64,000 nucleotides of DNA from assembly GCF_030581075.1 (NCBI RefSeq), contig NZ_JAUQSW010000003.1, forward strand, positions 62,001 through 126,000. The letters are read 5' to 3'. Made by a program: the position numbers and the translations under genes. The notes under the pieces are model-generated. The model searched no databases and was not told the origin of the DNA. It was given only the letters and a program-made list of their open reading frames with translations. Each line of letters starts with the position of its first letter. Positions within the stretch are counted from its first letter, which is position 1. The stretch is from Hymenobacter cheonanensis. Its GTDB lineage: Bacteria; Bacteroidota; Bacteroidia; Cytophagales; Hymenobacteraceae. Positions 44,232-61,100 of this stretch are shown here, piece by piece.

Positions 44232-44247
44232 TTAACATCAACCAACC

Positions 44248-44802
44248 ATGAATCGGGAAGAAAAACAAGCCCTCGTGGATGAGTTGAGCGAGAAGTTCCA
44301 GTCGCACAACGCATTCTATATTACCGATGCCTCGGGCATGTCGGTAGCGAAAATCAACGACTTCCGCCGCCTCTGCTTCAACCGCGGCATGGAATTCAAG
44401 GTGTATAAAAACTCGTTCATCCGCAAGGCCCTCGACACCCTCGGTGGCGATACGGCTGAGATGGACGCGGCGCTGAAAGGCCAGTCGGGCGTATTGTTCT
44501 CCAAAGAGAGCGGCAATGCTCCCGCTAAGCTGCTCAAGGACTTCTACAAAGCGCAGGCCTACGGCCGTGGCGTGACGCCGAAGCCCGCGCTGAAGGGTGC
44601 TTTCATCGACGCCAGCATCTTCATTGGTGCTGACCAGCTTGAAGGCCTCACCACCATCAAAGGCAAGCAGGAACTGCTCGGTGAACTCATCGGCCTGCTG
44701 CAATCGCCCGCCAAAAACGTTATCTCTGCTCTGTCGAGCGGCGGCAGCAAGCTGGCTGGCATCCTCAAAACGCTTTCCGAAAAAGAAGAAGCTGCTGGCT
44801 AA
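44248..44802 (+). CDS. rplJ: 50S ribosomal protein L10
   Basis: A 184-residue stalk-base protein that carries L7/L12 dimers. It starts MNREEKQALVDELSEKFQSH, with FYITDASGMSVAKINDFRRL and the VYKNSFIRKAL segment. The C-terminal helix that binds L7/L12 is VISALSSGGSKLAGILKTLS. It lies 16 bases after rplA. Confidence 0.97.
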   Translation: MNREEKQALVDELSEKFQSHNAFYITDASGMSVAKINDFRRLCFNRGMEFKVYKNSFIRKALDTLGGDTAEMDAALKGQSGVLFSKESGNAPAKLLKDFYKAQAYGRGVTPKPALKGAFIDASIFIGADQLEGLTTIKGKQELLGELIGLLQSPAKNVISALSSGGSKLAGILKTLSEKEEAAG

Positions 44803-44862
44803 CCGCTGCTCACCTTTTTCAACTTTCAATTTTCAATTTACAACCCCCTAATACCTACCGAA

Positions 44863-45243
44863 ATGGCCGATTTGAAAGCCTTCGCTGAGCAGCTTGTTAG
44901 CCTCACCGTTAAAGAAGTAAACGAACTTGCTGGTATCCTGAAAGATGAGTACGGCATCGAGCCGGCTGCTGCTGCTCCCGTGATGGTAGCTGGTGGTGGC
45001 GGCGCTGCTGCTGCTGAAGCTCCTGAGGAGAAGACTTCGTTCGACGTAATCCTGAAAGCTGCTGGTGGCCAGAAGCTGGCAGTAGTTAAGCTGGTAAAAG
45101 ACCTGACCGGCCTGGGCCTGAAAGAGGCTAAAGAACTGGTTGACGGTGCTCCCAAGCCCCTGAAAGAAGGCGTTACCAAAGATGAGGCCGAAGGCCTGAA
45201 GAAGCAGCTCGAAGAAGCTGGTGCTGAAGTAGAAGTTAAGTAG
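44863..45243 (+). CDS. rplL: 50S ribosomal protein L7/L12
   Basis: A 126-residue acidic stalk protein that recruits translation GTPases. The N-terminal dimerisation domain ([20 protein letters not shown]) is joined by an Ala/Gly-rich hinge ([20 protein letters not shown]) to the globular domain with [12 protein letters not shown] and [19 protein letters not shown]. It follows rplJ by 60 bases of T/A-rich leader and is followed by a terminator-like attenuator. Confidence 0.98.
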   Translation: MADLKAFAEQLVSLTVKEVNELAGILKDEYGIEPAAAAPVMVAGGGGAAAAEAPEEKTSFDVILKAAGGQKLAVVKLVKDLTGLGLKEAKELVDGAPKPLKEGVTKDEAEGLKKQLEEAGAEVEVK

Positions 45244-45276
45244 GTTCGCCTGCGGGCTTGCTCCCGAATCGGATTA

Positions 45277-45302
45277 GGCCTGGCACTTAGCCAGGTCTTT
45301 TC
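45277..45302 (+). terminator. Terminator/attenuator between rplL and rpoB
   Basis: An 8-bp stem GGCCTGGC/GCCAGGTC (one G-T pair), loop ACTTA, then TTTTCC. A partial terminator in this place would set the ratio of ribosomal proteins to RNA polymerase, as known in E. coli; that use here is inferred. Confidence 0.7.
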
Positions 45303-45395
45303 CTGTTTGTAGAGAATAAGTTACCTTTTGCAACCGAAAGCCATTGTTTTTGGTTGTCTTACGCTAGCAGTTTTCTTCTTCTATCATCCCGCATG

Positions 45396-45490
45396 GAGCG
45401 AAGCAAAATAAGAGGACCTTATCACGTTACTAGTCGCAAGAGTTTCGGACTCATTTGACAATCAACGTGGTAAGGTCCTTTGCTGCGCTC
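45396..45490. repeat. Long imperfect palindrome in the rplL-rpoB spacer
   Basis: Inner arms 45411-45428 and 45464-45481 pair over 18 positions allowing G-T (AGGACCTTATCACGTT with AACGTGGTAAGGTCCT). Outer words GCAAA/TTTGC and GAGCG/CGCTC extend the stem to 45396-45490. The 35-base loop carries a small GAGT/ACTC hairpin. The remaining part of the 380-base spacer (45244-45623) shows no gene and no consensus promoter. Confidence 0.8.
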
Positions 45491-45623
45491 AACGCGCCTG
45501 AGTTTGTCCGAAGGCTTTTACCGTAGGTGCAGGTGTAAAAGCAATCTTCCAAACTAAGGTTGATAGTAGAGCTAACTCGCGTAACTACAATAGCTTACGT
45601 GTACATTTTTAAAACCTTTCCAA

Positions 45624-49532
<3,909 letters not shown>

Positions 49533-49540
49533 GTTGTTAT

Positions 49541-49574
49541 AGGGAGAGTTAGTTCGGAACAGCTGACTCTCCCT
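49541..49574. repeat. Hairpin after rpoB
   Basis: A 12-bp stem AGGGAGAGTTAG/CTGACTCTCCCT (one G-T pair) with a 10-base loop, 8 bases after the rpoB stop. No T-run follows, so it looks more like a processing or stability element than a full terminator. Confidence 0.7.
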
Positions 49575-49590
49575 AAATACTTAATTGCGA

Positions 49591-49800
49591 ATGGAATATC
49601 TGCCTTACCTGTTTGGAGGAGCTAGATTAATTATAGGAGCACTCACTTTAGTTAAAGTGTTGGGGCTGTTTGGAAGTAAACCCAGCCCCGATAGTTTCTA
49701 CGTGAAGCACCAAACTCTTTCAATCGCGATAGGTGGATTTCTGGTGTTGTCGGGATTGTATACAATATTTTTCTCGACACCTGATAGTTACAGAATTTAG
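49591..49800 (+). CDS. Small two-helix membrane protein between rpoB and rpoC
   Basis: A 69-residue hydrophobic protein from ATG 49591 (an in-frame TTG lies two codons upstream). Helix 1 spans about residues 7-29 (LFGGARLIIGALTLVKVLGL), then a polar turn SKPSPDSFYVKH, and helix 2 about 43-62 (LSIAIGGFLVLSGLYTIFF). I recognise no family. The DNA is clearly more AT-rich than rpoB and rpoC and uses ATA, TTA and AGA codons rare in the neighbours, suggesting foreign origin or weak codon selection. The two-helix pattern supports a real gene. Function unknown; it could be co-transcribed with rpoB. Confidence 0.6.
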   Translation: MEYLPYLFGGARLIIGALTLVKVLGLFGSKPSPDSFYVKHQTLSIAIGGFLVLSGLYTIFFSTPDSYRI

Positions 49801-49957
49801 TTAAGAGGTGCCCGATACGAAACAGCTATCCCGAGACAGGTCAGGGTAGTAAAAGGAATCGGGCGCTTTATGTAGATGATAAATGATATAAGGCCTGACG
49901 AAAACCTACTGCGTGGCGTACCTGTCCGACCCGCAGAGCACTTTTCGTAGCGTCGAA

Positions 49958-49979
49958 CTGTTAGAAAAGACTCTAACAG
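49958..49979. repeat. Hairpin in the rpoC leader
   Basis: A 7-bp stem CTGTTAG/CTAACAG with an 8-base loop, about 40 bases before the rpoC start. It is followed by repeated AACAGCTA words. An additional hairpin (49808-49816 with 49858-49866, GTGCCCGAT/ATCGGGCGC) lies upstream in the same 217-base gap. Confidence 0.6.
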
Positions 49980-50017
49980 CTAAAAGCCAAACAGCTAACA
50001 GCTAATAAATCAACCTA

Positions 50018-54373
<4,356 letters not shown>

Positions 54374-54395
54374 CGATTGACGTAGGGTTGTAAAG

Positions 54396-54436
54396 GAAGA
54401 GCCGGCCAGTTTTCACTGGCCGGCTCTTCTGTTTTT
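54396..54436 (+). terminator. Terminator of rpoC
   Basis: A perfect 15-bp stem GAAGAGCCGGCCAGT (54396-54410) with its complement at 54415-54429, loop TTTC, then TGTTTTT. Confidence 0.92.
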
Positions 54437-54518
54437 AAGGCATTCGTGCGGGGTTATTTTCGCGGCTAGGCTTTTCAGAACTACATTGGCCCGCCGTATT
54501 AGTGGTCGGCACTACGAC

Positions 54519-54962
54519 ATGCAACCTGTTCAGAACGACCCGCCAGGGGAGAAGCCTATCATAAAGCAGCCGCGGCCCGGCCGCCGGCTTAGGGGCGCAC
54601 TCGCGGCCGGCCACCAGCGGCACCTGGCCAGCGCTATGGCAGTAACTGCTACCAAGCTTTTGCCGCTGCTAGCTGTGCTGGATGCGGTGCAGTCGCAGGT
54701 GAATAAGGAGTCGGTATTTCACACGCGGCGCTGCAAAATTCAAGTGCACCTGGCCATTGCCTACGCCGAGCTGCAGGCCGAGCGGCCCCGCCGCCAGGCC
54801 CTGAGGCATACCTTCCACACTTTGGCCGAGCTGGTGAAGGAGGAAACCCGCGACATCAGCCCGGATGAGCTGAAGCAGGCTGCCAAAGAAGTAGCGCTGG
54901 CAACGCTCCGGCACGCGCCGGCTCTCATCAGCGTAGCGCACCAGGCCCGGTTGCTAACTTAA
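54519..54962 (+). CDS. Hypothetical basic, helical protein
   Basis: A 147-residue protein of no family I recognise, from ATG 54519 (MQPVQNDPPGEK); a TTG at 54486 and an ATG near residue 40 are alternatives. It is rich in Ala, Leu, Arg and His. The first 35 residues are basic and Pro/Gly-rich (IIKQPRPGRRLRG); the remainder looks fully alpha-helical (AVTATKLLPLLAVLDAVQSQ, then CKIQVHLAIAYAELQAERPR). It lacks a signal peptide or clear membrane helix. It is isolated between the rpoC terminator and the convergent permease gene. The lack of stops over 477 bases and plausible helices support it modestly. Confidence 0.5.
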   Translation: MQPVQNDPPGEKPIIKQPRPGRRLRGALAAGHQRHLASAMAVTATKLLPLLAVLDAVQSQVNKESVFHTRRCKIQVHLAIAYAELQAERPRRQALRHTFHTLAELVKEETRDISPDELKQAAKEVALATLRHAPALISVAHQARLLT

Positions 54963-54991
54963 GCAGCGTAGCGGGGCAAGCTTACTATTGG

Positions 54992-56311
54992 CTAAAAGGG
55001 CAGCAGCCAATTGAGCACCAGCACGCCCGCCAGGCCTACCACTGAAACGATGGTTTCCATGGCGGTCCAGGAGCGGAGCGTATCGCTGATAGAAAGGTTG
55101 AAATATTCTTTAAACAGCCAAAAGCCCGCGTCGTTGAGGTGGGAAAAAGCCAGGCTGCCCGCGCCAATGGCGAGCACCAGCAGGTTGGGGTTAACATGGG
55201 AATGGCTGAGCGTAGGCAGCATAATACCCGCCGCCGTGAGCCCCGCGATAGTAGCCGAGCCCAAGCACACCCGGATAAGCGCGGCCAGCAGCCAGCCCAG
55301 CACCAGCGGCGGCAAGCCAATGCCTTGCAGGCTAGCCCCGATTTCCTGGCTGGCTCCGCTGGCTACCAATACCTGCTTAAGCACGCCGGCTCCCCCGATA
55401 ATGAGCAGGATGGGGGCGACATCCTTCACGGCTGCCTGGTAGGCATCCATTACTGCGGGCATGGTGCGGCCGCGGGCTACTCCTAGCGTGTAGGTAGCAA
55501 TGGCTACCGACAGCAACAGCGCAACCAGTGGTTCGGCCAGTAGCGCTAGGGCTGGGGCAAGGGGGCTAGTGCCGGGTAATACGGCTTGCAGCCCTAGCGC
55601 GCCACTCAAAATAAGTACTGGCAGCAGCGAAGAAACGAAGCTGTTGAGGCGGCCCGGCAGCGCCTGGCTAGGCAGTGGCTCGGTGATAAACCCCGCCAGC
55701 GGCACCGAGGCAATGCCTCGCAGCGTGCGCGCATACAAAGGCCCCGCTACTATAATAGCTGGCACGGCTACCAGCAGCCCATACCCAAACGTGCGCCCCA
55801 GGCTGGCGTGAAATTGCCCGACCAGCGCCGTGGGCGCCGGGTGCGGCGGCAAAAAGCCGTGCAGCACCGATAGCGACGCCAGCATCGGCAGCCCCACATA
55901 TACTGCGGGTAGCTGATGGCGATAAGCCACCGAAAATACAAGGGGAATAATCAGGATAAACCCCACGTTATAGAACAGGGGAATACCAATGAGCAGCCCG
56001 GCTATCATCAGTGCCCACGGAATGAATTTTGGCCCCATAGAGCCCGTTAGCACGGTAGTAATCTGCTGGGCGGCGCCGCTATCGGCCACCAGCTTGCCGA
56101 GCATGGCCCCGAGCACAATAATGCTGGTGACAGAGCCTAGCGTGTCGCCCAGGCCCTGGGCCACCGCCGCCAGCAGCAGCTTCGGGGCCAGCCCCAGCGC
56201 CAGCCCCACGCAGAGAGCCACGGTCAGAAACGCTAAAAATGCATTAACCTTGGCGAAGCTAATAAGCCCAATCAGCCCGAGTACAGCTAGCAGAATAACA
56301 AAAGAAACCAT
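54992..56311 (-). CDS. GntP family gluconate/sugar-acid:H+ symporter
   Basis: A 439-residue inner-membrane permease of the GntP/GntT/DsdX family, with about 12-14 hydrophobic segments. Family marks are the LPPHPAPTALVGQF motif near 153-166 and the LGSATIAGLTAAGIMLPTL motif near 355-373. SHLNDAGFWLFKEYFNLSI near the C-terminus is diagnostic. Substrates in the family are gluconate, other sugar acids or D-serine. Here, location beside a sugar-oxidation locus favours a sugar acid (inference). ATG 56311 (MVSFVILL) is preferred over 56326. Divergent from the following genes. Confidence 0.95.
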   Translation of the reverse strand: MVSFVILLAVLGLIGLISFAKVNAFLAFLTVALCVGLALGLAPKLLLAAVAQGLGDTLGSVTSIIVLGAMLGKLVADSGAAQQITTVLTGSMGPKFIPWALMIAGLLIGIPLFYNVGFILIIPLVFSVAYRHQLPAVYVGLPMLASLSVLHGFLPPHPAPTALVGQFHASLGRTFGYGLLVAVPAIIVAGPLYARTLRGIASVPLAGFITEPLPSQALPGRLNSFVSSLLPVLILSGALGLQAVLPGTSPLAPALALLAEPLVALLLSVAIATYTLGVARGRTMPAVMDAYQAAVKDVAPILLIIGGAGVLKQVLVASGASQEIGASLQGIGLPPLVLGWLLAALIRVCLGSATIAGLTAAGIMLPTLSHSHVNPNLLVLAIGAGSLAFSHLNDAGFWLFKEYFNLSISDTLRSWTAMETIVSVVGLAGVLVLNWLLPF

Positions 56312-56684
56312 AGCTGATGCAAGCAAAGGCCGAAAAAATGTGGAATTGAAGGTTGTTTTTTAGCTACTTGCCAAGGGGGCGGTTCAGGTCAGCTAGCGCT
56401 TAGTAGAAAGCTCTGCTGGCCTAGGTAGTGTGCTGTAAGCGTAATGCCGCTCAAAAAATACGTGTCCCGCCGTGTGAGCCATGCCGCTGGGGGCATTTAT
56501 TACCCTCCCAATAGCGGATACCTTAGCAGTAAATAGCCCAGGCATAAGTACTTTCTTTCTTGTCTTTTTACTACCTTGCTCACGCTAAGTAAGTAGTTAC
56601 TCAATGCTAGCGCAAAAAACGCTTTTAGCAGGATTATCCGGGTGGCTATACAATCTGACTTCTCCTTTCTTCTCTCTCGCCCGC
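56312..56684. other. Divergent intergenic region of the carbohydrate locus
   Basis: 373 bases between the permease and the first isomerase gene. It should hold both promoters. I find no full consensus promoter; TACCTTGC near 56571 is a weak -7 candidate with a TTG about 12 bases upstream. No gene is visible, and the possible upstream start of the isomerase at 56604 was not used. Confidence 0.4.
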
Positions 56685-57569
56685 ATGAATTCCCGTCGCT
56701 CTTTCCTGAAATCTGCCAGCCTGCTATCAGCCGGAGTATTGGTAAGCCCCAAGCTGTTTGCAGCTGCCCCTAAATATATTGGCTTGCAGCTGTACACCGT
56801 GCGCGACGCCATGCAGCAAGACCCGGCCGGCACCCTGGCCAGAGTAGCCAAGCTAGGCTACAATTCGGTGGAAGGGGCTACCTATACGGGCAGCCAGAAA
56901 TTTTACGGGATGGAGCCGGCGGCTTTTGCCAAGCTATTGAAGCAAACGGGCCTCATTATGCCGAGCAGCCACTATGTGCTGGGCGAGGCCATGAACAATG
57001 GCCAGCCTACCCAGGGTACCATTCTGCACGGCTGGGACAAGGCCGTGGACGACGCGGCCCAGGTGGGCGTAAAATACATGGTATGCGCCTATCTTTTTGA
57101 CAGCGAGCGGGGTAACCTCGACCACTATAAGCAGATTGCTGAGCATCTCAACAAGGCTGGGGAGCGCTGCAAAAAAGCCGGTATTCAGCTTTGCTACCAT
57201 AACCACGACTTTGAGTTTCAGGCTCAGGACGGCAAGCTGCCCTACGATACCCTGCTGAGCATGACCGATAAGAACCTGGTTAAGATGGAGCTAGACCTGT
57301 ACTGGGCTACCAAGGCCGGGCAAGACCCGGTGGCCCTGTTTCAGAAGCATCCCGGCCGCTTCCCGCTCTGGCACGTGAAGGACATGGACAAAACGGCCGA
57401 GCGCAACTTCACGGAAGTGGGCAATGGCAGCATCGACTTCAAGCGCATCTTCGCTCAGGCCAAGCTGGCGGGTATGCAATACTTCTTTGTAGAGCAGGAC
57501 AAGACGCCCGGCTCGCCCTTCGACAGCATTCAGCAAAGCATCACTTATCTCAAGCGCACGCTGGTGTAA
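56685..57569 (+). CDS. Tat-exported TIM-barrel sugar isomerase/epimerase family protein
   Basis: A 294-residue xylose-isomerase-like TIM-barrel protein. The N-terminus MNSRRSFLKSASLLSAGVLV is a twin-arginine signal, so the mature enzyme acts folded in the periplasm. Motifs are KYIGLQLYTVRDAMQQDPAG, LCYHNHDFEFQ (metal ligands), KMELDLYWATKAGQDP and WHVKDMDK. These match the family found next to 3-keto-sugar and inositol pathways. ATG 56685 places the signal correctly. It is first of the plus-strand run, 48 bases before the GMC gene. Substrate unknown; keto-glycoside processing is inferred from context. Confidence 0.88.
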   Translation: MNSRRSFLKSASLLSAGVLVSPKLFAAAPKYIGLQLYTVRDAMQQDPAGTLARVAKLGYNSVEGATYTGSQKFYGMEPAAFAKLLKQTGLIMPSSHYVLGEAMNNGQPTQGTILHGWDKAVDDAAQVGVKYMVCAYLFDSERGNLDHYKQIAEHLNKAGERCKKAGIQLCYHNHDFEFQAQDGKLPYDTLLSMTDKNLVKMELDLYWATKAGQDPVALFQKHPGRFPLWHVKDMDKTAERNFTEVGNGSIDFKRIFAQAKLAGMQYFFVEQDKTPGSPFDSIQQSITYLKRTLV

Positions 57570-57617
57570 GGGCCTGGCCGCTGCTTCTCCGCATTTTCTA
57601 TCCCCACCCAATTCTTT

Positions 57618-59294
57618 ATGGAAAAGAACACCTATGACGCCATCGTCATTGGCTCCGGCATCTCGGGCGGCATGGCCGCTAAAGAGCTGACCGAGAAAGG
57701 CTTGAAAACCATTATGCTGGAGCGTGGCCGCAACGTAGAGCATATCAAAGACTACGTGAATGCCAACAAGGCGCCCTGGGAATTGCCCCACCGCGGCGGC
57801 AAAACCCAGCAGATGATTGAGGACCACCCGGTACTCAAGCGCGACTATACGCTTAACGAAAGCAACCTCAACTTCTGGGTAAATGAGAAGGATAGCCCCT
57901 ACGTGGAGGTAAAGCCTTTCGACTGGTTCCGGGGCTACCAGGTAGGCGGCCGCTCGCTGATGTGGGGCCGCCAGAGCTACCGCTGGAGCGACTACGACTT
58001 TGAAGCCAACGCCAAGGACGGTATTGCCGTGGACTGGCCCATTCGCTACAAGGACCTGGCGCCGTGGTACAGCCACGCCGAGAAGTTTGCCGGTATCAGC
58101 GGCAACCGCGACGGCCTGCCGCAGCTGCCCGATGGCGACTTTATGCCCCCCATGGAAATGAACGTGGTGGAAAAGGACGTGGCCGCCCGCATCAAAAAGC
58201 ATTATAAGGACCGCCACATGGTAATTGGCCGCACGGCCAACATCACGCGGCCCCACAACAACCGCGTGAACTGCCAGTACCGCAACAAGTGCTGGCTAGG
58301 CTGCCCGTTTGGAGCGTATTTCAGCACGCAGTCGGCCACGCTGCCGGCCGCCGTAGCTACGGGCAACCTCACGCTCCGGCCGTTTTCCATCGTTACCAAA
58401 ATTCTTTACGACAAGGATACCAAGCGGGCGAAGGGCGTGGAAGTGCTGGACGCCGAAACGAACAAAACCTACGAGTACTACGCTAAAGTCATCTTCCTCA
58501 ATGCATCGGCGCTGAACTCGGCCTGGGTACTGATGAACTCGGCCACCGATATCTGGCCGGGCGGCCTGGGCAGTAGCAGCGGCGAGCTAGGGCACAACGT
58601 GATGGACCACCACTTCCGGGCCGGCGCACACGGCGAAATGCCGGGCTACGAGGATAAGTATGTGTATGGCCGCCGCGCTAACGGCATCTACATTCCGCGC
58701 TACCGCAACCTGTTTGGCGACAAGCGCGACTACATCCGCGGGTTTGGCTACCAGGGCAGCGCTGGCCGCGAGGGCTGGAGCCGCGAAATCCCGGAGATGA
58801 GCATTGGCGGCGAGTTTAAGGACGCGCTCAGCGAGCCGGGCGGCTGGACGATGGGCATCACGGGCTTCGGCGAAACGCTGCCGTACCACGACAACAAGAT
58901 TACCCTCGACCCGACCAAAAAGGATAAGTGGGGCCTGCCGGTACTAGCAATGGATGCCGTTATCCGCGACAATGAGCAGAAGATGCGCGTAGACATGATG
59001 GCCGATGCCCAGGAAATGCTGGAAAAAGCCGGTCTCAAAAACGTGAAGACCTATAACAACGGCTACGCTATGGGCGGCGGCATTCATGAAATGGGTACCG
59101 CCCGCATGGGCCGCGACCCCAAAACGTCGGTGCTCAACGGCTTCAACCAAGTGTGGGATGCCCCCAATGTGTACGTGACCGATGGGGCCGCCATGACCTC
59201 GGCTGCCTGCCAGAACCCCTCGCTCACCTACCTGGCCATGACGGCCCGCGCGGTAGACCATGCCGTGGGTGAGTTGAAGAAAATGAACATGTAA
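57618..59294 (+). CDS. GMC oxidoreductase, catalytic subunit of a sugar/glycoside dehydrogenase
   Basis: A 558-residue FAD enzyme. The FAD loop GSGISG is at residues 12-17, and the RGYQVGGRSLMWGRQSYRWS region follows. The C-terminus has GGGIHEMGTARMG and VTDGAAMTSAACQNPSLTYL with the His/Asn catalytic pair. Cysteines 219, 225 and 229 (C-x5-C-x3-C, NKCWLGC) match the 3Fe-4S motif of bacterial FAD-glucose dehydrogenase and glucoside 3-dehydrogenase. With the small subunit gene 19 bases downstream and the cytochrome c, it forms a likely periplasmic electron-donating complex. No own signal peptide is visible, so export by hitch-hiking on the Tat subunit is expected. Confidence 0.93.
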   Translation: MEKNTYDAIVIGSGISGGMAAKELTEKGLKTIMLERGRNVEHIKDYVNANKAPWELPHRGGKTQQMIEDHPVLKRDYTLNESNLNFWVNEKDSPYVEVKPFDWFRGYQVGGRSLMWGRQSYRWSDYDFEANAKDGIAVDWPIRYKDLAPWYSHAEKFAGISGNRDGLPQLPDGDFMPPMEMNVVEKDVAARIKKHYKDRHMVIGRTANITRPHNNRVNCQYRNKCWLGCPFGAYFSTQSATLPAAVATGNLTLRPFSIVTKILYDKDTKRAKGVEVLDAETNKTYEYYAKVIFLNASALNSAWVLMNSATDIWPGGLGSSSGELGHNVMDHHFRAGAHGEMPGYEDKYVYGRRANGIYIPRYRNLFGDKRDYIRGFGYQGSAGREGWSREIPEMSIGGEFKDALSEPGGWTMGITGFGETLPYHDNKITLDPTKKDKWGLPVLAMDAVIRDNEQKMRVDMMADAQEMLEKAGLKNVKTYNNGYAMGGGIHEMGTARMGRDPKTSVLNGFNQVWDAPNVYVTDGAAMTSAACQNPSLTYLAMTARAVDHAVGELKKMNM

Positions 59295-59313
59295 CCCCTT
59301 CGCTTTCTGAGTT

Positions 59314-59919
59314 ATGATGAATAGAAGAGATGCCCTGGCCCGGGTAGCCCTGCTGATGGGCGGGGCCGTGATTGGGGCCGATTATTTCCTGACTGGGTGC
59401 AGCCCTGCCAGCTCCGACAAAGACAAGGCGCAGGCCAAAGCCGGCGGCCCGCCCAAGGAGGTGCTGGACGCCAAGCAGCAGGCCTACCTCGACGAAGTGG
59501 GCGAAACCATTTTGCCCGCTACTAAGTCGCCCGGTGCCAAGGCTGCCCACGTTGGCAATTTTATGGCCGTGATGGTGCGCGACTGTTACACGCCCGCCGA
59601 CCAAGAGATTTTTACCAAAGGCCTCACCCAGCTTGAGGAGGCCAGCCAGAAAATGAATGGCAAAGGCTTCCTGGAAAGCACGCCCGCGCAGCGCACGGCC
59701 CTGCTCACGGCGCTCGACGCCGAGCAGAAAAACTACTCCAAAACCAAAACGCCTGAGCAGCCCAATCACTACTTCCGCATGGTGAAGGAGCTAACGCTGC
59801 TCGGGTTCTTCACCTCGGAGCCCGGTGCTACGCAGGCGCTGCGCTACCTGCCCGTGCCGGGCAAGTACGACGGCAACTACCCCTACAAAAAGGGTGACCG
59901 CGCCTGGGCTACCAGCTAG
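59314..59919 (+). CDS. Gluconate 2-dehydrogenase subunit 3-like small subunit (Tat-exported)
   Basis: A 201-residue protein. The N-terminus has NRRDALARVALLMGGAVIG, a twin-arginine type signal, and FLTGC is a lipobox-like cleavage site, so it may be a Tat lipoprotein. The mature part (QAYLDEVGETILPATKSPG, then MVRDCYTPADQEIF) matches subunit 3 of gluconate/FAD-glucose dehydrogenases, the chaperone that carries the GMC subunit through the Tat pore. It follows the GMC gene by 19 bases. ATG 59314 or 59317 are both possible starts. Confidence 0.9.
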   Translation: MMNRRDALARVALLMGGAVIGADYFLTGCSPASSDKDKAQAKAGGPPKEVLDAKQQAYLDEVGETILPATKSPGAKAAHVGNFMAVMVRDCYTPADQEIFTKGLTQLEEASQKMNGKGFLESTPAQRTALLTALDAEQKNYSKTKTPEQPNHYFRMVKELTLLGFFTSEPGATQALRYLPVPGKYDGNYPYKKGDRAWATS

Positions 59920-59942
59920 GCTACTCACTTTAGTTAGAACGC

Positions 59943-61094
59943 ATGAAACTACGATTGGGCATGATTGGCGGCGGGCAGGGCGCTTTTATCGGCGGCGTGC
60001 ACCGCCTGGCCGCTGCTCTCGATGGCCAGTATGAGTTGGTGGCCGGCGCTTTTAGCAGCAACCCCGCAACCTCGCGGGCAAGCGGCGAGCTATTGGGGCT
60101 GGCACCTGAGCGTGTGTATGATTCTTATCAGGAATTAATCGAGCAGGAGAAGGCCCGGCCAGCGGCCGAGCGCGTGCAGGTTATCAGCATCGTGACGCCC
60201 AACCACCTGCACTTTGCCCCGGCCAAGCTGGCGCTGGAGAGCGGCTTTGATGTGGTGCTCGACAAGCCCATGACTTTCTCCTTGGCCGAAGCCAAGGAAC
60301 TAGCGGCTGTGGTGCAGGCTACCGGCCGCCACCTCTGCCTCACGCACACTTACACCGGCTACCCGATGGTGAAGCAGGCCCGCCAGCTGGTGGCGGCCGG
60401 CACGCTAGGCCGCATCCGCAAGGTATATGTGGAATACCCGCAGGGCTGGCTGAGCAAGTTTGAGGAAGGCGGCGAAAACAAGCAGGCTGCCTGGCGCACC
60501 GACCCGACCAAAAGTGGCGTAGCCGGCGCAATGGGCGACATTGGCACCCACGCCTTCAACCTGCTCGAATACGTGAGCGGCCTGCAAGTAGAAAAGCTCT
60601 GCGCCGACATCAACACAGTGGTAGAAGGCCGGCGCCTCGACGACGACGGTGCCGTGCTGTTGCGCCTGAGCGGCGGGGCTAGCGGCGTGCTGGTAGCCAC
60701 CCAGGTGGCCGCAGGTGAAGAAAACAACGTCCGCATCCGGGTATATGGCGAGAAAGGCGGCGTCGACTGGATGCAGGCCGATGCCAACACCTTGCTGGTG
60801 AAGTGGCTCGACCGGCCCACCGAAATCTGGCGCACGGGCGGGTCCTATGTGGGCGCCTACGCCAGCCACAACACCCGCACCCCCGCCGGCCACCCCGAGG
60901 GCTACCTCGAAGCCTTCGCCAACCTGTATCGCAACTTCGCCCTTACCCTGCAGGCCGCGCAAGCCGGCCAGCCAGCCCCGCCCGAAGCGCAGGACTACCC
61001 GAGCATTGCGGACGGCGTGCGTGGCATGGCTTTCATCGAAAACGTTATTGCCTCGGGCCATTCTGACCAGAAGTGGACCAATTTTACCGTGTAG
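59943..61094 (+). CDS. Gfo/Idh/MocA family oxidoreductase
   Basis: A 383-residue NAD(P)-dependent sugar dehydrogenase. The Rossmann loop GMIGGGQGAFIGGVHR is at residues 6-21, VVLDKPMTFSLAEAKEL carries the catalytic Lys (DKP in place of the common EKP), and GDIGTHAFNLLEYVSG (about 200-215) contains the usual D/H pair. No signal peptide, so it is cytoplasmic. Substrate unknown. In related loci these enzymes reduce or oxidise keto-sugars made by the GMC enzyme. It starts 24 bases after the small subunit gene and is followed within 7 bases by the second TIM-barrel gene. Confidence 0.95.
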   Translation: MKLRLGMIGGGQGAFIGGVHRLAAALDGQYELVAGAFSSNPATSRASGELLGLAPERVYDSYQELIEQEKARPAAERVQVISIVTPNHLHFAPAKLALESGFDVVLDKPMTFSLAEAKELAAVVQATGRHLCLTHTYTGYPMVKQARQLVAAGTLGRIRKVYVEYPQGWLSKFEEGGENKQAAWRTDPTKSGVAGAMGDIGTHAFNLLEYVSGLQVEKLCADINTVVEGRRLDDDGAVLLRLSGGASGVLVATQVAAGEENNVRIRVYGEKGGVDWMQADANTLLVKWLDRPTEIWRTGGSYVGAYASHNTRTPAGHPEGYLEAFANLYRNFALTLQAAQAGQPAPPEAQDYPSIADGVRGMAFIENVIASGHSDQKWTNFTV

Positions 61095-61100
61095 CTGCGC

